The position numbers were made by a program, and so were the translations under genes. A DNA stretch of 64,000 nt from an uncultured Eubacteriales bacterium. GTDB taxonomy: Bacteria > Bacillota > Clostridia > Christensenellales > Aristaeellaceae. Shown piece by piece: positions 42,301 through 50,086 of the stretch (position 1 is its first letter; each line of letters opens with the position of its first letter). The notes under the pieces are model-generated. The model was not told the DNA's origin and made no database searches. It was given only the letters and a program-made list of their open reading frames with translations. Where the stretch lies: contig CACWXP010000004.1 in NCBI GenBank assembly GCA_902764875.1, forward strand, positions 168,408 to 232,407, given 5' to 3'.

Positions 42301-42870
42301 GTTGTTCTTGGTGTCGATGGCGTCGATCTTCTGGATTTCGTGGCTGGTGCGGAAACCGTCGAAGAAGTGCAGGAACGGCACGCTGCTCTTCAGGGTCGCC
42401 AGGTGGGCAACCAGGGCCATGTCGTGGGCTTCCTGAACGGAGTTGCTGGCCAGCATGGCGAAACCGGTCTGGCGGCAGGCCATGACGTCGCTGTGATCGC
42501 CGAAGATGTTCAGCGCGTGATACGCCAGGGCGCGGGCGCTGACATGGAAGACCGCGGGCGTCAGTTCGCCGGAGATCTTGTACATGTTGGGGATCATCAG
42601 CAGCAGGCCCTGGGATGCGGTGAACGTGGTGGTCAGGGCGCCGGCGCTCAGGGAGCCATGCACCGCGCCGGCCGCGCCGGCTTCGCTCTGCATCTCGGCG
42701 ATGCGGACCGTCTGTCCGAACAGGTTCTTCCGGTCATGGGCCGCCCATTCGTCCGCAACTTCCGCCATGGGGGAAGAAGGCGTGATGGGGTAGATCGCTG
42801 CCACATCGCTGAATGCGTACGCAACGTGGCTGACGGCGGTATTACCGTCAATGGTCAGTTTGATCGACAT
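39334..42870 (-). CDS. nifJ: Pyruvate:ferredoxin (flavodoxin) oxidoreductase
   Basis: 1178 residues, the single-chain homodimeric form. It oxidises pyruvate to acetyl-CoA and CO2, passing electrons to ferredoxin, and is central in anaerobes. Domains in order: pyrimidine-binding TPP domain (YPITPSSPMAE), transketolase-C-like domain, gamma domain, an inserted 2[4Fe-4S] domain (CVGCAMCSIVCPH and CTGCGNCVDVC), then the pyrophosphate-binding TPP domain (FSGACAGCGETPY, GDGWAYDIGYGG, NTGGQASK). AAGGAGG precedes the ATG. It has a perfect-consensus sigma-A promoter and a strong terminator, so it is monocistronic and probably very highly expressed. Confidence 0.97.
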   Translation of the reverse strand: MSIKLTIDGNTAVSHVAYAFSDVAAIYPITPSSPMAEVADEWAAHDRKNLFGQTVRIAEMQSEAGAAGAVHGSLSAGALTTTFTASQGLLLMIPNMYKISGELTPAVFHVSARALAYHALNIFGDHSDVMACRQTGFAMLASNSVQEAHDMALVAHLATLKSSVPFLHFFDGFRTSHEIQKIDAIDTKNNYEEIKALVPWDKIEEFRARALNPEHPHQAGTAQNSDIYFQGREAGNKFYAAVPAIVEECMDEVAKLTGRVYKPFQYEGAPDADKVIISMGSSCDVAHETVNKMLESGAKVGVVKCHLYRPFSVEYLMKVLPASVKKIAVLDRTKESGSLGEPLYLDVVSALAEAGRGDIKVVGGRYGLGSKEFTPTMVKAVFDNLDGEMKNHFTVGIEDDVTGTSLKLGETFAAAPAGTSACMFYGLGSDGTVGANKNSIKIIGDHTEKYAQAYFFYDSKKSGGLTVSHLRFGDKPIQSPYLIDHADFISCSNPAYVTMYDMVTPLREGGTFLLNCQWGVEELAERLPASMKNKLAAKKAKFYIINAIDLARKVGMGGRTNTTMQAAFFKLADIIPYEDADKYMKEKVVASYGKKGQDVVNMNFAAIDAALTGLVKVDIPADWATTTEGAVPAKIPGTTPYYDEFIAPVLAQEGNKLPVSKLDPRGIVPTGTTKFEKRGIAVTVPEWEPDICVGCAMCSIVCPHAAIRTIYTPDDMKVPEGYVTKKAIGKEFAGLQLRVQVSPLDCTGCGNCVDVCLGKKKDDPTQKALVMKPLDTQRKEEANWEFAMTVPEIADRIENKGSIKNSQALKPLFEFSGACAGCGETPYVKLVTQLFGDRMMIANATGCSSIYGGSAPTCPYTTNEKGQGPAWSNSLFEDNAEFGFGMNLATQQRRAKLAEVITEVTEVGKVEEVVLAAKEWLANMNDAEGSRKAGEKLVAALEAQTDKKGCERREFILANKDLLTKKSIWIFGGDGWAYDIGYGGVDHVLAQNQDVNILVLDTEVYSNTGGQASKATPTGSVAKFAAAGKRTKKKDLGMMAMSYGYVYVAQVAMSNPQQVVKAMLEAEAYNGPSLIIAYAPCINHGLKAKGGMGKAQAEIKKAVECGYWQLYRYNPELENPMTVDSKDPTGDYQEFLKGEVRYTSLAQQFPEAAAKLFVQQEEDAKVRRESYKKLAGQA

Positions 42871-42944
42871 GAATTTACCTCCTTATTCTAAACCGTTTTC
42901 CCCGCAGAAAAGCACGAAAAAAACAGTCTGCCTCATATCTGAAA

Positions 42945-42973
42945 ATTATATGCCCTCTTCCCTTCAATGTCAA
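42945..42973 (-). promoter_or_regulatory. Consensus sigma-A promoter of nifJ
   Basis: Minus strand: TTGACA (42968-42973), 17-base spacer, TATAAT (42945-42950), exact consensus at ideal spacing. Confidence 0.95.
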
Positions 42974-43007
42974 TGTATAGTTGCCTTTTGTAATGCTTTT
43001 GTGATAA

Positions 43008-43026
43008 ACTACCCACTATCCACTAA
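43008..43026. repeat. Short ACTATCC-type repeat
   Basis: Three units ACTACCC, ACTATCC, ACTAACC just before the argS ribosome site. This is the same 7-bp pattern as in the larger intergenic arrays, without the hairpin. Confidence 0.6.
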
Positions 43027-43043
43027 CCCTCTGGAGGAACACC

Positions 43044-44762
43044 ATGGACATGAAAACCCGGATCGCCGCGCTGGCGGCGGAATGTATGAAATCTCTCTGG
43101 CCCGATGCCGAGGGTCTTCCCGCGGCCGAGGAGCTCCGCGGCCTGCTGGCCGTCCCGCCGGATCCGGCGTTGGGCGACTATGCTTTCCCCTGCTTCCGCC
43201 TGGCCAGGCCCCTGCGCACCGCCCCGCCGAAAATCGCCGAGGCGCTTTGCGCCGCCTGGAATCATGCGGAGGTCGCCTCTGTCCGGCCGGTCAACGGCTA
43301 TATGAATTTCTTCCTGAACCGCGAAAACTTCGCCGCCGAAACCATGGCCGTCCTCCTGTCGCAGGGGGAACGCTTCGGTTCCTCGGATCTCGGGAAGGGC
43401 AAAACCGTCTGCCTGGACTATTCGTCGATCAATATCGCCAAGCGCTTCCATATCGGCCATCTCTCCACCACCATGATCGGCCACAGTCTGAAGCGGATCT
43501 TCGACTTCCTGGGCTACACGACCGTGGGCATCAACCACCTCGGCGACTGGGGAACCCAGTTCGGCAAGATGGTCTGCGCCTACAAGAAGTGGGGCAGCCG
43601 GGAGGATGTGGAATCCCGCGGGATCGACGCCATGACCGAGCTTTACGTCCGTTTCCACGAGGAAGCGGAAAAGGATCCCACCCTGGAGGACGAGGGCCGC
43701 GCCTGGTTCAAAAAGATCGAGGATAACGATCCCGAGGCCATGGAGATCTTCTCCTGGTTCAAGGAGGTCACCCTCCGCGACGCCGCAAAGGTTTATGAAA
43801 AGCTGGGCGTCACCTTCGACAGCTACGCCGGCGAAAGCTTCTATAATGATAAGATGGAGCCCGTCATTCAGGAGCTGCGGGACAAAGGCCTCCTGGTCCA
43901 GTCCGAAGGCGCCTGGGTTGTGGATCTGGAGGAGGACAACATGCCTCCCTGCCTCATCCTGAAGAGCGACGGCGCCACCATCTACGCCACCCGCGATCTC
44001 GCCGCCGCCATCTACCGTCAGAATACCTATCATTTCGATAAGTGCCTCTACGTCGTGGCCTATCAGCAGGATCTCCATTTCCGCCAGGTCTTCCGCGTCC
44101 TCGAAAAGATGGGCTATCCCTGGGCAAAGGACTGCGTCCATGTTGCCTTCGGCATGGTCAGCTTTGAGGGCGAGGCCCTCTCCACCCGCAAGGGCAATGT
44201 GGTTCTCCTCGACGATCTCCTGGACCAGGCGGTGGCCAAAGCCCGGGAAATCATTGAGGAAAAATCCCCGAATCTGGAAAATAAAGACGAAGTCGCCCGC
44301 CAGGTCGGTATCGGCGCCGTGGTCTATACCGATCTGTCCGCCAACCGGATCAAGGATATCGATTTCCGCTGGGAGCGCGCCCTGAATTTCGACGGCGAGT
44401 CCGCTCCCTATGTCCAGTATACCCACGCCCGCTGCTGCAGCGTCCTGCGCAAGGCCGGCGATCTCGTCAATGCCGCGCCGGACTGGTCCGCCCTCACGGA
44501 CGACGAGGCCCAGGCTCTCCTGCGCCTCCTGTCCCGCTTCCCGGATGTCATCCGCGAAGCCGCCGACAAGTATGAGCCCAGCATGATCACCCGCGCGGTC
44601 ACCGATATCGCCCAGGCGTTCAACAAGTATTACTACGAACACCGCATTCTCGACGGCGAGCCGGCCCAGGCCGCGGCCCGGGTCGCCCTGACAGAAGCCA
44701 CCCGCGCCGTCATCAAAACCGGCCTGTACCTGATCGGCATCGAAGCGCCGGAGCGGATGTAA
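43044..44762 (+). CDS. argS: Arginyl-tRNA synthetase
   Basis: 572 residues, usual length. It charges tRNA-Arg. The N-terminal additional domain has the family form DYAFPCFRLARPLR. The HIGH region reads SSINIAKRFHIGHLSTTMIG and the KMSKS equivalent STRKGNVVLLDDLL. The C-terminal helical DALR anticodon domain includes YVQYTHARCCSVLRKA and FNKYYYEHRIL. GGAGG at 43032-43036 precedes the ATG. It is divergent from nifJ across a 173-base gap. Confidence 0.96.
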   Translation: MDMKTRIAALAAECMKSLWPDAEGLPAAEELRGLLAVPPDPALGDYAFPCFRLARPLRTAPPKIAEALCAAWNHAEVASVRPVNGYMNFFLNRENFAAETMAVLLSQGERFGSSDLGKGKTVCLDYSSINIAKRFHIGHLSTTMIGHSLKRIFDFLGYTTVGINHLGDWGTQFGKMVCAYKKWGSREDVESRGIDAMTELYVRFHEEAEKDPTLEDEGRAWFKKIEDNDPEAMEIFSWFKEVTLRDAAKVYEKLGVTFDSYAGESFYNDKMEPVIQELRDKGLLVQSEGAWVVDLEEDNMPPCLILKSDGATIYATRDLAAAIYRQNTYHFDKCLYVVAYQQDLHFRQVFRVLEKMGYPWAKDCVHVAFGMVSFEGEALSTRKGNVVLLDDLLDQAVAKAREIIEEKSPNLENKDEVARQVGIGAVVYTDLSANRIKDIDFRWERALNFDGESAPYVQYTHARCCSVLRKAGDLVNAAPDWSALTDDEAQALLRLLSRFPDVIREAADKYEPSMITRAVTDIAQAFNKYYYEHRILDGEPAQAAARVALTEATRAVIKTGLYLIGIEAPERM

Positions 44763-44775
44763 TATAAAGCCATCT

Positions 44776-44792
44776 TCGCAAAAACTTTGCGA
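44776..44792 (+). other. Hairpin downstream of argS
   Basis: TCGCAAA (44776-44782) pairs with TTTGCGA (44786-44792). No T run follows directly, so termination is uncertain. The 153-base gap to 44916 shows nothing else clear. Confidence 0.4.
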
Positions 44793-44915
44793 TAGGCAAT
44801 CGTGAAAAGAAGGATTTTTACAATCCTGTGACGAATTTCTTAAGGAAGCATTGATTTTCGAAGTAATGATAACCTCCCGGATCCCATTTGAAGCATTCAA
44901 AGGCAGGTGTAATCC

Positions 44916-46073
44916 ATGAGCAGAAAAAGAAAAAAGAGCAAGGCTGTCCCGGTTGTTCTGATCATCACCATTCTGGTGGCGGCGCTGGCCGTCGGCTGTT
45001 TCCTCATCAAGCCGATGGTAACCGATCCTCTCCGCAAGGCTTCCGCTGAGGAGCTGGCCAAGCAGCAGAATGAGATCAATCAGAAGAACCAGGAGATCAT
45101 GGCGGAGTATAACGCCACCATTCTGGATCTTCAGAATCAGCAGTCGGCTGTCGAGCCCACCAATCCCTCCTGGCCGGAACATAAGTCCGAGGGGTGGGAT
45201 ATCATTGATCTGACCAATTATCCCCTGGAAAACCCGACGGCTGTCTCCGCCACCCGCCAGGATCTCATGTACAACGGCATGCTCCTGCTGAACGAGTGGC
45301 ATTCCCGTCCGGAAGACTTCAATGATTCCGGCGTCACCAGCGTCGGCAAGCATCTCGGCGGCAACAGCAAGATCCAGGTCAAGGATTACAATGTCTCCCT
45401 CTTCCCCGTCGCCTCCGATGCGCTGATGGAAGCGCTCACCGCGGCAAAAGAAGAAGGTCTTGAGCACTTTATTGTCGAGGAAGGCTACCGTTCCTGGGAA
45501 ACCCAGAATCAGTATTTCCAGAAGCGGATGGAAAAGCTTTCCACCAAGTATTCCGGCGATGCGCTCATCGCTGCCACGAAGAAGGAAGTCAACTATCCCG
45601 GAACCAGCGAATTTAACTCCGGCCTGTCCTTCACTCTCCGGCTCTACGACAAGAACAATGCCGAAGTCGCCAAGCCGAAGTATTCGACCACCGAGCAGGG
45701 CAAGTGGATGAACCGCAACTGCTGGAAATACGGTTTGATCTTCCGCTTCCCGCTGTCCGCCTGGCCTCTGGAGGAAACCCAGGATAAGAGCTTCAAAACC
45801 GGCGTGTCCGTTTCCCTGAATCTCTATCGCTATGTAGGCAAGGGCAATGCCGCCGTCATGCATTACTATGACTTCTGCATGGAAGACTACATCGAATACC
45901 TCCAGGAGCATCCGCACATCGCCGTCTTTGAGGACGGGGTCCTGAAGTATGAGATTTACCGCCAGGCCGTCGGCGACGCGGATTCCTTCAATGTCCAGCT
46001 CACCCGCAATGCCCGTTCCTGGACCTCTTCCATGGATAATATGGGCGCGATCATCACGGTCTTCGACTATTGA
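44916..46073 (+). CDS. VanY-like membrane-anchored protein lacking the zinc ligands
   Basis: 385 residues. Basic start and one membrane helix (about 10-32) make a signal anchor. A coiled-coil stretch follows (about 40-75), then a D-alanyl-D-alanine carboxypeptidase (VanY) fold: HFIVEEGYRSWETQ, NYPGTSEFNSGLSFTL, CWKYGLIFRFP and LYRYVG. Active VanY enzymes have S-x-H-x-x-G-x-x-x-D and E-P-W-H-x-R-Y-V-G. Here the first His and the Asp are F233 and T240, and the second His is L303 with no upstream Glu. All three zinc ligands are therefore gone. It is probably a non-catalytic wall-binding or regulatory protein. The SDR gene follows one base after the stop. Confidence 0.8.
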   Translation: MSRKRKKSKAVPVVLIITILVAALAVGCFLIKPMVTDPLRKASAEELAKQQNEINQKNQEIMAEYNATILDLQNQQSAVEPTNPSWPEHKSEGWDIIDLTNYPLENPTAVSATRQDLMYNGMLLLNEWHSRPEDFNDSGVTSVGKHLGGNSKIQVKDYNVSLFPVASDALMEALTAAKEEGLEHFIVEEGYRSWETQNQYFQKRMEKLSTKYSGDALIAATKKEVNYPGTSEFNSGLSFTLRLYDKNNAEVAKPKYSTTEQGKWMNRNCWKYGLIFRFPLSAWPLEETQDKSFKTGVSVSLNLYRYVGKGNAAVMHYYDFCMEDYIEYLQEHPHIAVFEDGVLKYEIYRQAVGDADSFNVQLTRNARSWTSSMDNMGAIITVFDY

Positions 46074-46074
46074 T

Positions 46075-46797
46075 ATGCATACTCTTCTGATCACCGGCGC
46101 CTCCCGGGGCGTCGGCCGGGCGCTGGCGCTGGCGTGCGCCGCTTCCGGAAACTACAGCAAAATCATACTGAACGGCGGCTCCGATGCCGCCGCGCTGGAA
46201 GAGACCTCCCGCCTTGTGGCAAAGGCGGGGGATCTTCTTTGTGTTTCTTCCCTCGGCGATGTCGGAAATCTGGAATATGTGGAATCCCTCCGCCGGAATT
46301 TCGGTCCCGTCGACGTCCTGGTGAACAATGCCGCCGTCTCCTGGACCGGCCTGCTCACGGAGATGTCCCCGCGGGAATGGGACGCCCTGATCCGCACGAA
46401 CCTGACCTCGCTCTATAACACCTGCCACACCTTTGTTCCGGATATGGTTTCCGCCCAGAGCGGAAAAATCCTGAACATCTCCTCTGTCTGGGGTATCGCC
46501 GGCGCCTCCTGCGAGGTGGCATACAGCGCCTCCAAAGGCGCGGTCAACGCCTTCACCCGGGCCCTGGCCCGGGAACTGGCTCCCTCCCATATCCAGGTCA
46601 ACGCCCTGGCCCCCGGCATCGTGGACACCCGCATGAACGCCCACCTCTCGGAAAACGAAACCGCGGAAATCCGTTCACAGATTCCCGCGGGATATATCGT
46701 CTCTCCCGAAGAGGTGGCCGAAGCCGCCCTTCGCCTTCTCGAAATGCCCGAATACTTCAATGGTGAAGTGGTCCGCCTCGACGGCGTCTGGACCTGA
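46075..46797 (+). CDS. Short-chain dehydrogenase/reductase (FabG-like)
   Basis: 240 residues, classical SDR size. NAD(P)-binding TGASRGVGRALA at the N-terminus, VLVNNAAVS, catalytic serine in LNISSVWG, and YSASKGA with the catalytic Tyr and Lys. ALAPGIVDTRM is typical of the FabG/3-oxoacyl reductase-like group, and its order of motifs is complete. It starts one base after the stop of the VanY-like gene, so the two are co-translated. Substrate not determinable; being outside a fatty-acid cluster, a role other than FabG is possible. Confidence 0.88.
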   Translation: MHTLLITGASRGVGRALALACAASGNYSKIILNGGSDAAALEETSRLVAKAGDLLCVSSLGDVGNLEYVESLRRNFGPVDVLVNNAAVSWTGLLTEMSPREWDALIRTNLTSLYNTCHTFVPDMVSAQSGKILNISSVWGIAGASCEVAYSASKGAVNAFTRALARELAPSHIQVNALAPGIVDTRMNAHLSENETAEIRSQIPAGYIVSPEEVAEAALRLLEMPEYFNGEVVRLDGVWT

Positions 46798-46809
46798 GTC
46801 AACCCGGTT

Positions 46810-46876
46810 CACTACCCACTATCCACTATCCACTATCCACTATTCACTATTCACTATCAACTATCCACTATCCACT
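46810..46876. repeat. ACTATCC minisatellite, nine to ten units
   Basis: Tandem 7-bp units (ACTACCC, ACTATCC, ACTATTC, ACTATCA variants) fill the whole 78-base gap between the convergent SDR and MBL-fold genes. They run into the stop codon of the latter. No hairpin is attached here. Confidence 0.85.
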
Positions 46877-47826
46877 TACTTCTTCTTTTTCTTATTCTTC
46901 CGTTCCTGCTGCTTCTGCCATTTCTTCAGCTCGCCGAATTTATCCTCCTGGTTCACGTACCAGTCTTTTCCGTCTGTCTCCATCGTAATATTGCCCCAGC
47001 TCGTCACCTTCCATGCAACGCCGTTCTGTTCCATCTGTTTCTGGCAGGCTCCGACCCGCGCAACCTTCCCGGTGATAATGGTGAGCTTCGGTGAAACCGC
47101 CGCCAGCAGTTCCCCGTTCATCGCGTTCTTCCCGTGGTGCGGCGCCGTCATGATATCGGATTTCAGTCCTTCTTTTCCGTATTCCTGCGCCAGCATCTGC
47201 TGGATCGTCCCGCCGATGTCCGCCGTAAAAAGAATCGAAGCGTTCCCGAACCGGATCCAGAAGATGCCGCTCATATCGTTGATCATCATGCTTCCGCCGT
47301 TTGGCTTCTTCGTCTGGCCGTCGTAGTGATAAACCTTGATCCGCGCGCCGCCCAGCTGGAATTCGTCCCCGCTGAAGATCTGCCGGTAGGGAATCCCCTT
47401 TTCATTCAGCAGCTTCACTGTCCGCTTCTGAAAGGTGTCCACCGCGTCGTCGTAGTTTTCCCGGAACGGCGAATAGAAAACGTCCGTCGTCAGTTTTCCG
47501 GTCCGGATCGCGTTGTAAACCGCGTCAACGTGATCGTCGTGGGGGTGGGAGTTGAAAATCATGTCCACGTGCGAAATATCATGCGCCGCAAGGAATTCCG
47601 TCAGATAGCTGGCGTTCTTTCCCCCGTCCAGGATCATCGTCTCCCCGTCGCATTCCAGCACGTACGCGTCGCAGTCCAGCGAGTAAAGCGCATAGATCCG
47701 AAGCAGATACTGGTCTTCCCAGCCCTCAGGCTTCTCCTGGTCAATGTAAACATCGCCCATCGCCCCGCCTGCCAGCACCAGCGCCAGCACAAAGCACAGG
47801 ATTCCGCACACTTTCCTTCCGAACAT
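46876..47826 (-). CDS. Secreted metallo-beta-lactamase-fold hydrolase (ComEC C-terminal-like)
   Basis: 316 residues. Signal peptide (MFGRKVCGILCFVLALVLAG, GAMGDV) and an MBL fold with the metal motif NSHPHDDHVDA (HxHxDH), LDGGKNASYL, FTADIGG and APHHGKN. This set resembles the C-terminal hydrolase domain of ComEC and related extracellular phosphodiesterase-like MBL proteins. The extreme C-terminus is a poly-lysine run (KKWQKQQERKNKKKKK), perhaps for binding anionic wall polymers. ATG at 47826 follows AAGGAG at seven bases. It has its own promoter. Confidence 0.82.
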   Translation of the reverse strand: MFGRKVCGILCFVLALVLAGGAMGDVYIDQEKPEGWEDQYLLRIYALYSLDCDAYVLECDGETMILDGGKNASYLTEFLAAHDISHVDMIFNSHPHDDHVDAVYNAIRTGKLTTDVFYSPFRENYDDAVDTFQKRTVKLLNEKGIPYRQIFSGDEFQLGGARIKVYHYDGQTKKPNGGSMMINDMSGIFWIRFGNASILFTADIGGTIQQMLAQEYGKEGLKSDIMTAPHHGKNAMNGELLAAVSPKLTIITGKVARVGACQKQMEQNGVAWKVTSWGNITMETDGKDWYVNQEDKFGELKKWQKQQERKNKKKKK

Positions 47827-47861
47827 CGCCAATCTCCTTCTGCCGGTTTCCCCGGCGCTTT

Positions 47862-47934
47862 TTTATATCATTTTCCCGCGCTCCCCGTCAAGTTCTATCC
47901 CCTACTGACAATTGACAGGTTTCTGTGTTATACT
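47862..47934. promoter_or_regulatory. Divergent promoters: MBL-fold gene and NAGPA copy 4
   Basis: Minus strand: TTGACG (47886-47891), 18 bases, TATAAA (47862-47867). Plus strand: CTGACA (47905-47910), 18 bases, TATACT (47929-47934). The -35 boxes are back to back, 13 bases apart. Confidence 0.75.
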
Positions 47935-48001
47935 ATGCCGTAAATAACTCCCGAAGAGCTTCGGCCCACCCGCCGCAGCCGGTCAGAAAGGATTCGACGC
48001 C

Positions 48002-49024
48002 ATGAACCGTAACACGCTCCGCTGGATTTTAACCGGCCTGATGATCCTGGCCCTCGTCTTCACTCTTTCCTGGCCTTATGTTTCCGAGGCCGAACTCGTC
48101 GTTGAAGATATCAGCGGCGTCCTTCCCCTGGATTATCTCCAGGGCGGAAAGCCGCCGAAGGCCGAAGGCTGGACTTTCGAGGGTAAGCAGCCCGTGTCCT
48201 ATGAGGATTCGACCATCAAGGTCACCTTTGAACGCGAGGAAATCTCCCATCAGCTTATTTCCGGTAAGCATTCCGGCAAAAAGGTGAAGGATGAAGCCTG
48301 GGTCGTCCGCGTTAAGATCGCCGACGTAACCCAGCTCCGCACCGCCATCGCCCAGGAAAAATACACCAGCGGCGGCCAGGCCGATGCCGCCGCCATGGCC
48401 AACAGCAAAAATGCCGTCGTGGCCATGAACGGCGATTTCTGCAAGTATGAAAAGGATGTCGGCTACCTCGTCCGCCAGGGCGAGCTCATCCGCGATGCAA
48501 CGGGCAACGGCCGCGGCCGCATTTTCGATATGCTCATCATCGACAGCGCTGGCGATTTCCATGTGGTCTATTCCGCCACAACAGAGAAAATCAACCAGTA
48601 TATCGCCGACTATCTGGCTCCCTTCGGCCTTTCCATTCTGGATACCTTTAACATCGGCCCGGTCCTCGTCCTCAACGGCGAGGTCCAGGATGTGTCCCAG
48701 TCCGAAGCCGCCCATCAGGGAACCTATGAATGGAAAACCCCGATCCAGCGGATCTGCATTGTCCAGACCGGTCCCCTGGAATACGCCATTGTGGAAACCG
48801 GCGGCAAGGGCCAGCAGACCTCCGGCTTCACCATGCAGGAGTTCGCCGAATATGTGGCGGAAAAATGCCCCGGTGCCCTCATGGCCTATAATCTCGATGG
48901 CGGCGGCTCCGCCAGCCTCATCGCCTGGAAGTCGGCAAAATCCGGCAAGGGCGAAATGATATGCCGGAACCCCGGCCACCGCAATATTTCCGATATTCTG
49001 TATTTCGCTTCCGCGGAGGAATGA
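48002..49024 (+). CDS. Secreted phosphodiester glycosidase family protein (NAGPA type), copy 4
   Basis: 340 residues. N-terminal signal or anchor (NRNTLRWILTGLMILALVFT, LSWPYVSEAE) and a NAGPA-type domain: IADVTQLRTAIAQEKY, AVVAMNGDFCKYE, FNIGPVLVLNGEVQD and YNLDGGGSASLI. AAAGGA precedes the ATG. The Lgt-like copy 3 gene starts three bases after its stop, then a serine hydrolase gene. This is the third occurrence of the same gene pair in the same order. Substrate unknown; an exported phosphodiester-linked sugar is the family-based guess. Confidence 0.86.
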   Translation: MNRNTLRWILTGLMILALVFTLSWPYVSEAELVVEDISGVLPLDYLQGGKPPKAEGWTFEGKQPVSYEDSTIKVTFEREEISHQLISGKHSGKKVKDEAWVVRVKIADVTQLRTAIAQEKYTSGGQADAAAMANSKNAVVAMNGDFCKYEKDVGYLVRQGELIRDATGNGRGRIFDMLIIDSAGDFHVVYSATTEKINQYIADYLAPFGLSILDTFNIGPVLVLNGEVQDVSQSEAAHQGTYEWKTPIQRICIVQTGPLEYAIVETGGKGQQTSGFTMQEFAEYVAEKCPGALMAYNLDGGGSASLIAWKSAKSGKGEMICRNPGHRNISDILYFASAEE

Positions 49025-49027
49025 TCT

Positions 49028-50062
49028 ATGGAACCGATTCAACTGGGTGCGCTGAAAATCTATCCCTTCGGGCTCTTCTTCGCCATCCTGCTGATCCCCT
49101 TCTTCGCGGGCGTCGCTTATCTGATGAAGAAAAACGGGCTGAAGTCCGGAACGGCCAGCTGGTTCGCCGTCCTGGCGGTGCCGCTGTGTTTTGTGCTCGC
49201 CCGTCTCGGCTTCTGCCTCTTCTCCATTGACCAGATATTCGGTTCCGGGGATTATGCGTCAATTTTCCGCGTGTCCGAGGGCGGTTTCCTCCTCTGGGGC
49301 GCCATCGCCGGTGCCCTCCTCGCCGCGAAACTCACCGGCAGGGCAACGCGCCAGTCCGGCGGCGTCGTGGCGGATTCAATGATCGTCCCCGCCTGTCTCC
49401 TGATCGTGGCGATCCGCCTGCTCTGCGGCCTCCTCTTCAAAGGCTTCGGCCTCGGCCTTCCCCTGGATTACTGGTTTGATCCTGAAGAGACGGATTTTGC
49501 CTATCGTTACAGCGTCTGGCCCCTAGAGGATTATTCCTTCTTCGAGCGTTTCCCCTTTGCCGGCCTCAGTTTTTATGATTACTGGTGCTGGGCCGTCTTT
49601 GTGCCCCAGGCCATCTGGGCCGGCGTCATGGCCTTCCTTCTCTCCCGTGTAAAGGATATGGCCCCCGGGGGAAAAACTGCAAAGTTTGTGATACTGCATT
49701 CCTGCGGTACCATCGTCCTGGAGTCCATGCTCTACGGCGGCGAAATCGTCCATCTTCCCTGGCTGGCCTTCGTCAAGGCCAATCAGATTCTCTGTGCCGT
49801 GGCTCTTCTGGCGGTCATCCTCGTCTGCCTCCGCCGCCTTCCGAAGGAAAACCGCGGAAAGGCAGCCCTCGTCGTTTTCCCCCAGTTTCTGATCGCGATC
49901 GGCGTCATCATCCTCCTGGAGTTCGCCGCCTTCGAAAAGAAGATTCCTGAAATCGAGTGGCTGCCCGCCGATGCCTGCCATCTGCTGATGGCCCTGGCCT
50001 GTCTCTGGATCGCCCTGGCCATCCGTCCGCTCTGGAAAAAGGCCTATGCCCTCCGGTCCTGA
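49028..50062 (+). CDS. Lgt-like multi-pass membrane protein, copy 3
   Basis: 344 residues, about eight hydrophobic helices, and of the three the most like true Lgt. The N-terminus PIQLGALKIYPFGLFFAILL matches the Lgt start (x-x-L-G-x-x-x-I-x-x-Y-G-L). ARLGFCLFS and GGFLLWGAIAGALLAAKL match the A-R-L-x-Y and G-G-L-x-x-x-G-G helices. Where Lgt has G-R-I-G-N-F-x-N it reads AIRLLCGLLF, so the lipoprotein-transfer signature is lost. The later ESMLYGGEIVH and KANQILCAV correspond to conserved stretches of the other copies. It lies three bases after the NAGPA gene. Likely a repurposed Lgt-fold enzyme; function unknown. Confidence 0.65.
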   Translation: MEPIQLGALKIYPFGLFFAILLIPFFAGVAYLMKKNGLKSGTASWFAVLAVPLCFVLARLGFCLFSIDQIFGSGDYASIFRVSEGGFLLWGAIAGALLAAKLTGRATRQSGGVVADSMIVPACLLIVAIRLLCGLLFKGFGLGLPLDYWFDPEETDFAYRYSVWPLEDYSFFERFPFAGLSFYDYWCWAVFVPQAIWAGVMAFLLSRVKDMAPGGKTAKFVILHSCGTIVLESMLYGGEIVHLPWLAFVKANQILCAVALLAVILVCLRRLPKENRGKAALVVFPQFLIAIGVIILLEFAAFEKKIPEIEWLPADACHLLMALACLWIALAIRPLWKKAYALRS

Positions 50063-50086
50063 TCTTTCCAAAGGAGTTTTCAATAT

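Noticed and set aside
39283-42891. A 1,202-codon open frame on the plus strand antisense to nifJ
   Set aside because: It mirrors the GC-rich codon pattern of nifJ, is rich in His/Gly/Val/Gln without domain motifs, and has no promoter of its own. nifJ on the other strand is certain.
42888-42941. A 17-codon frame (MRQTVFFVLFCGENGLE) between the nifJ promoter and ribosome site
   Set aside because: It starts only a few bases after the likely transcript start, has no ribosome site, and is short enough to be chance.
46810-46876. Possible CRISPR array because of the tandem repeats
   Set aside because: Units are 7 bp, degenerate and contiguous, without spacers; no cas gene is in the window.
47911-47934. 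TTGACA at 47913-47918 as -35 box for NAGPA copy 4
   Set aside because: Only 10-11 bases from TATACT; CTGACA at 47905 with an 18-base spacer fits better.
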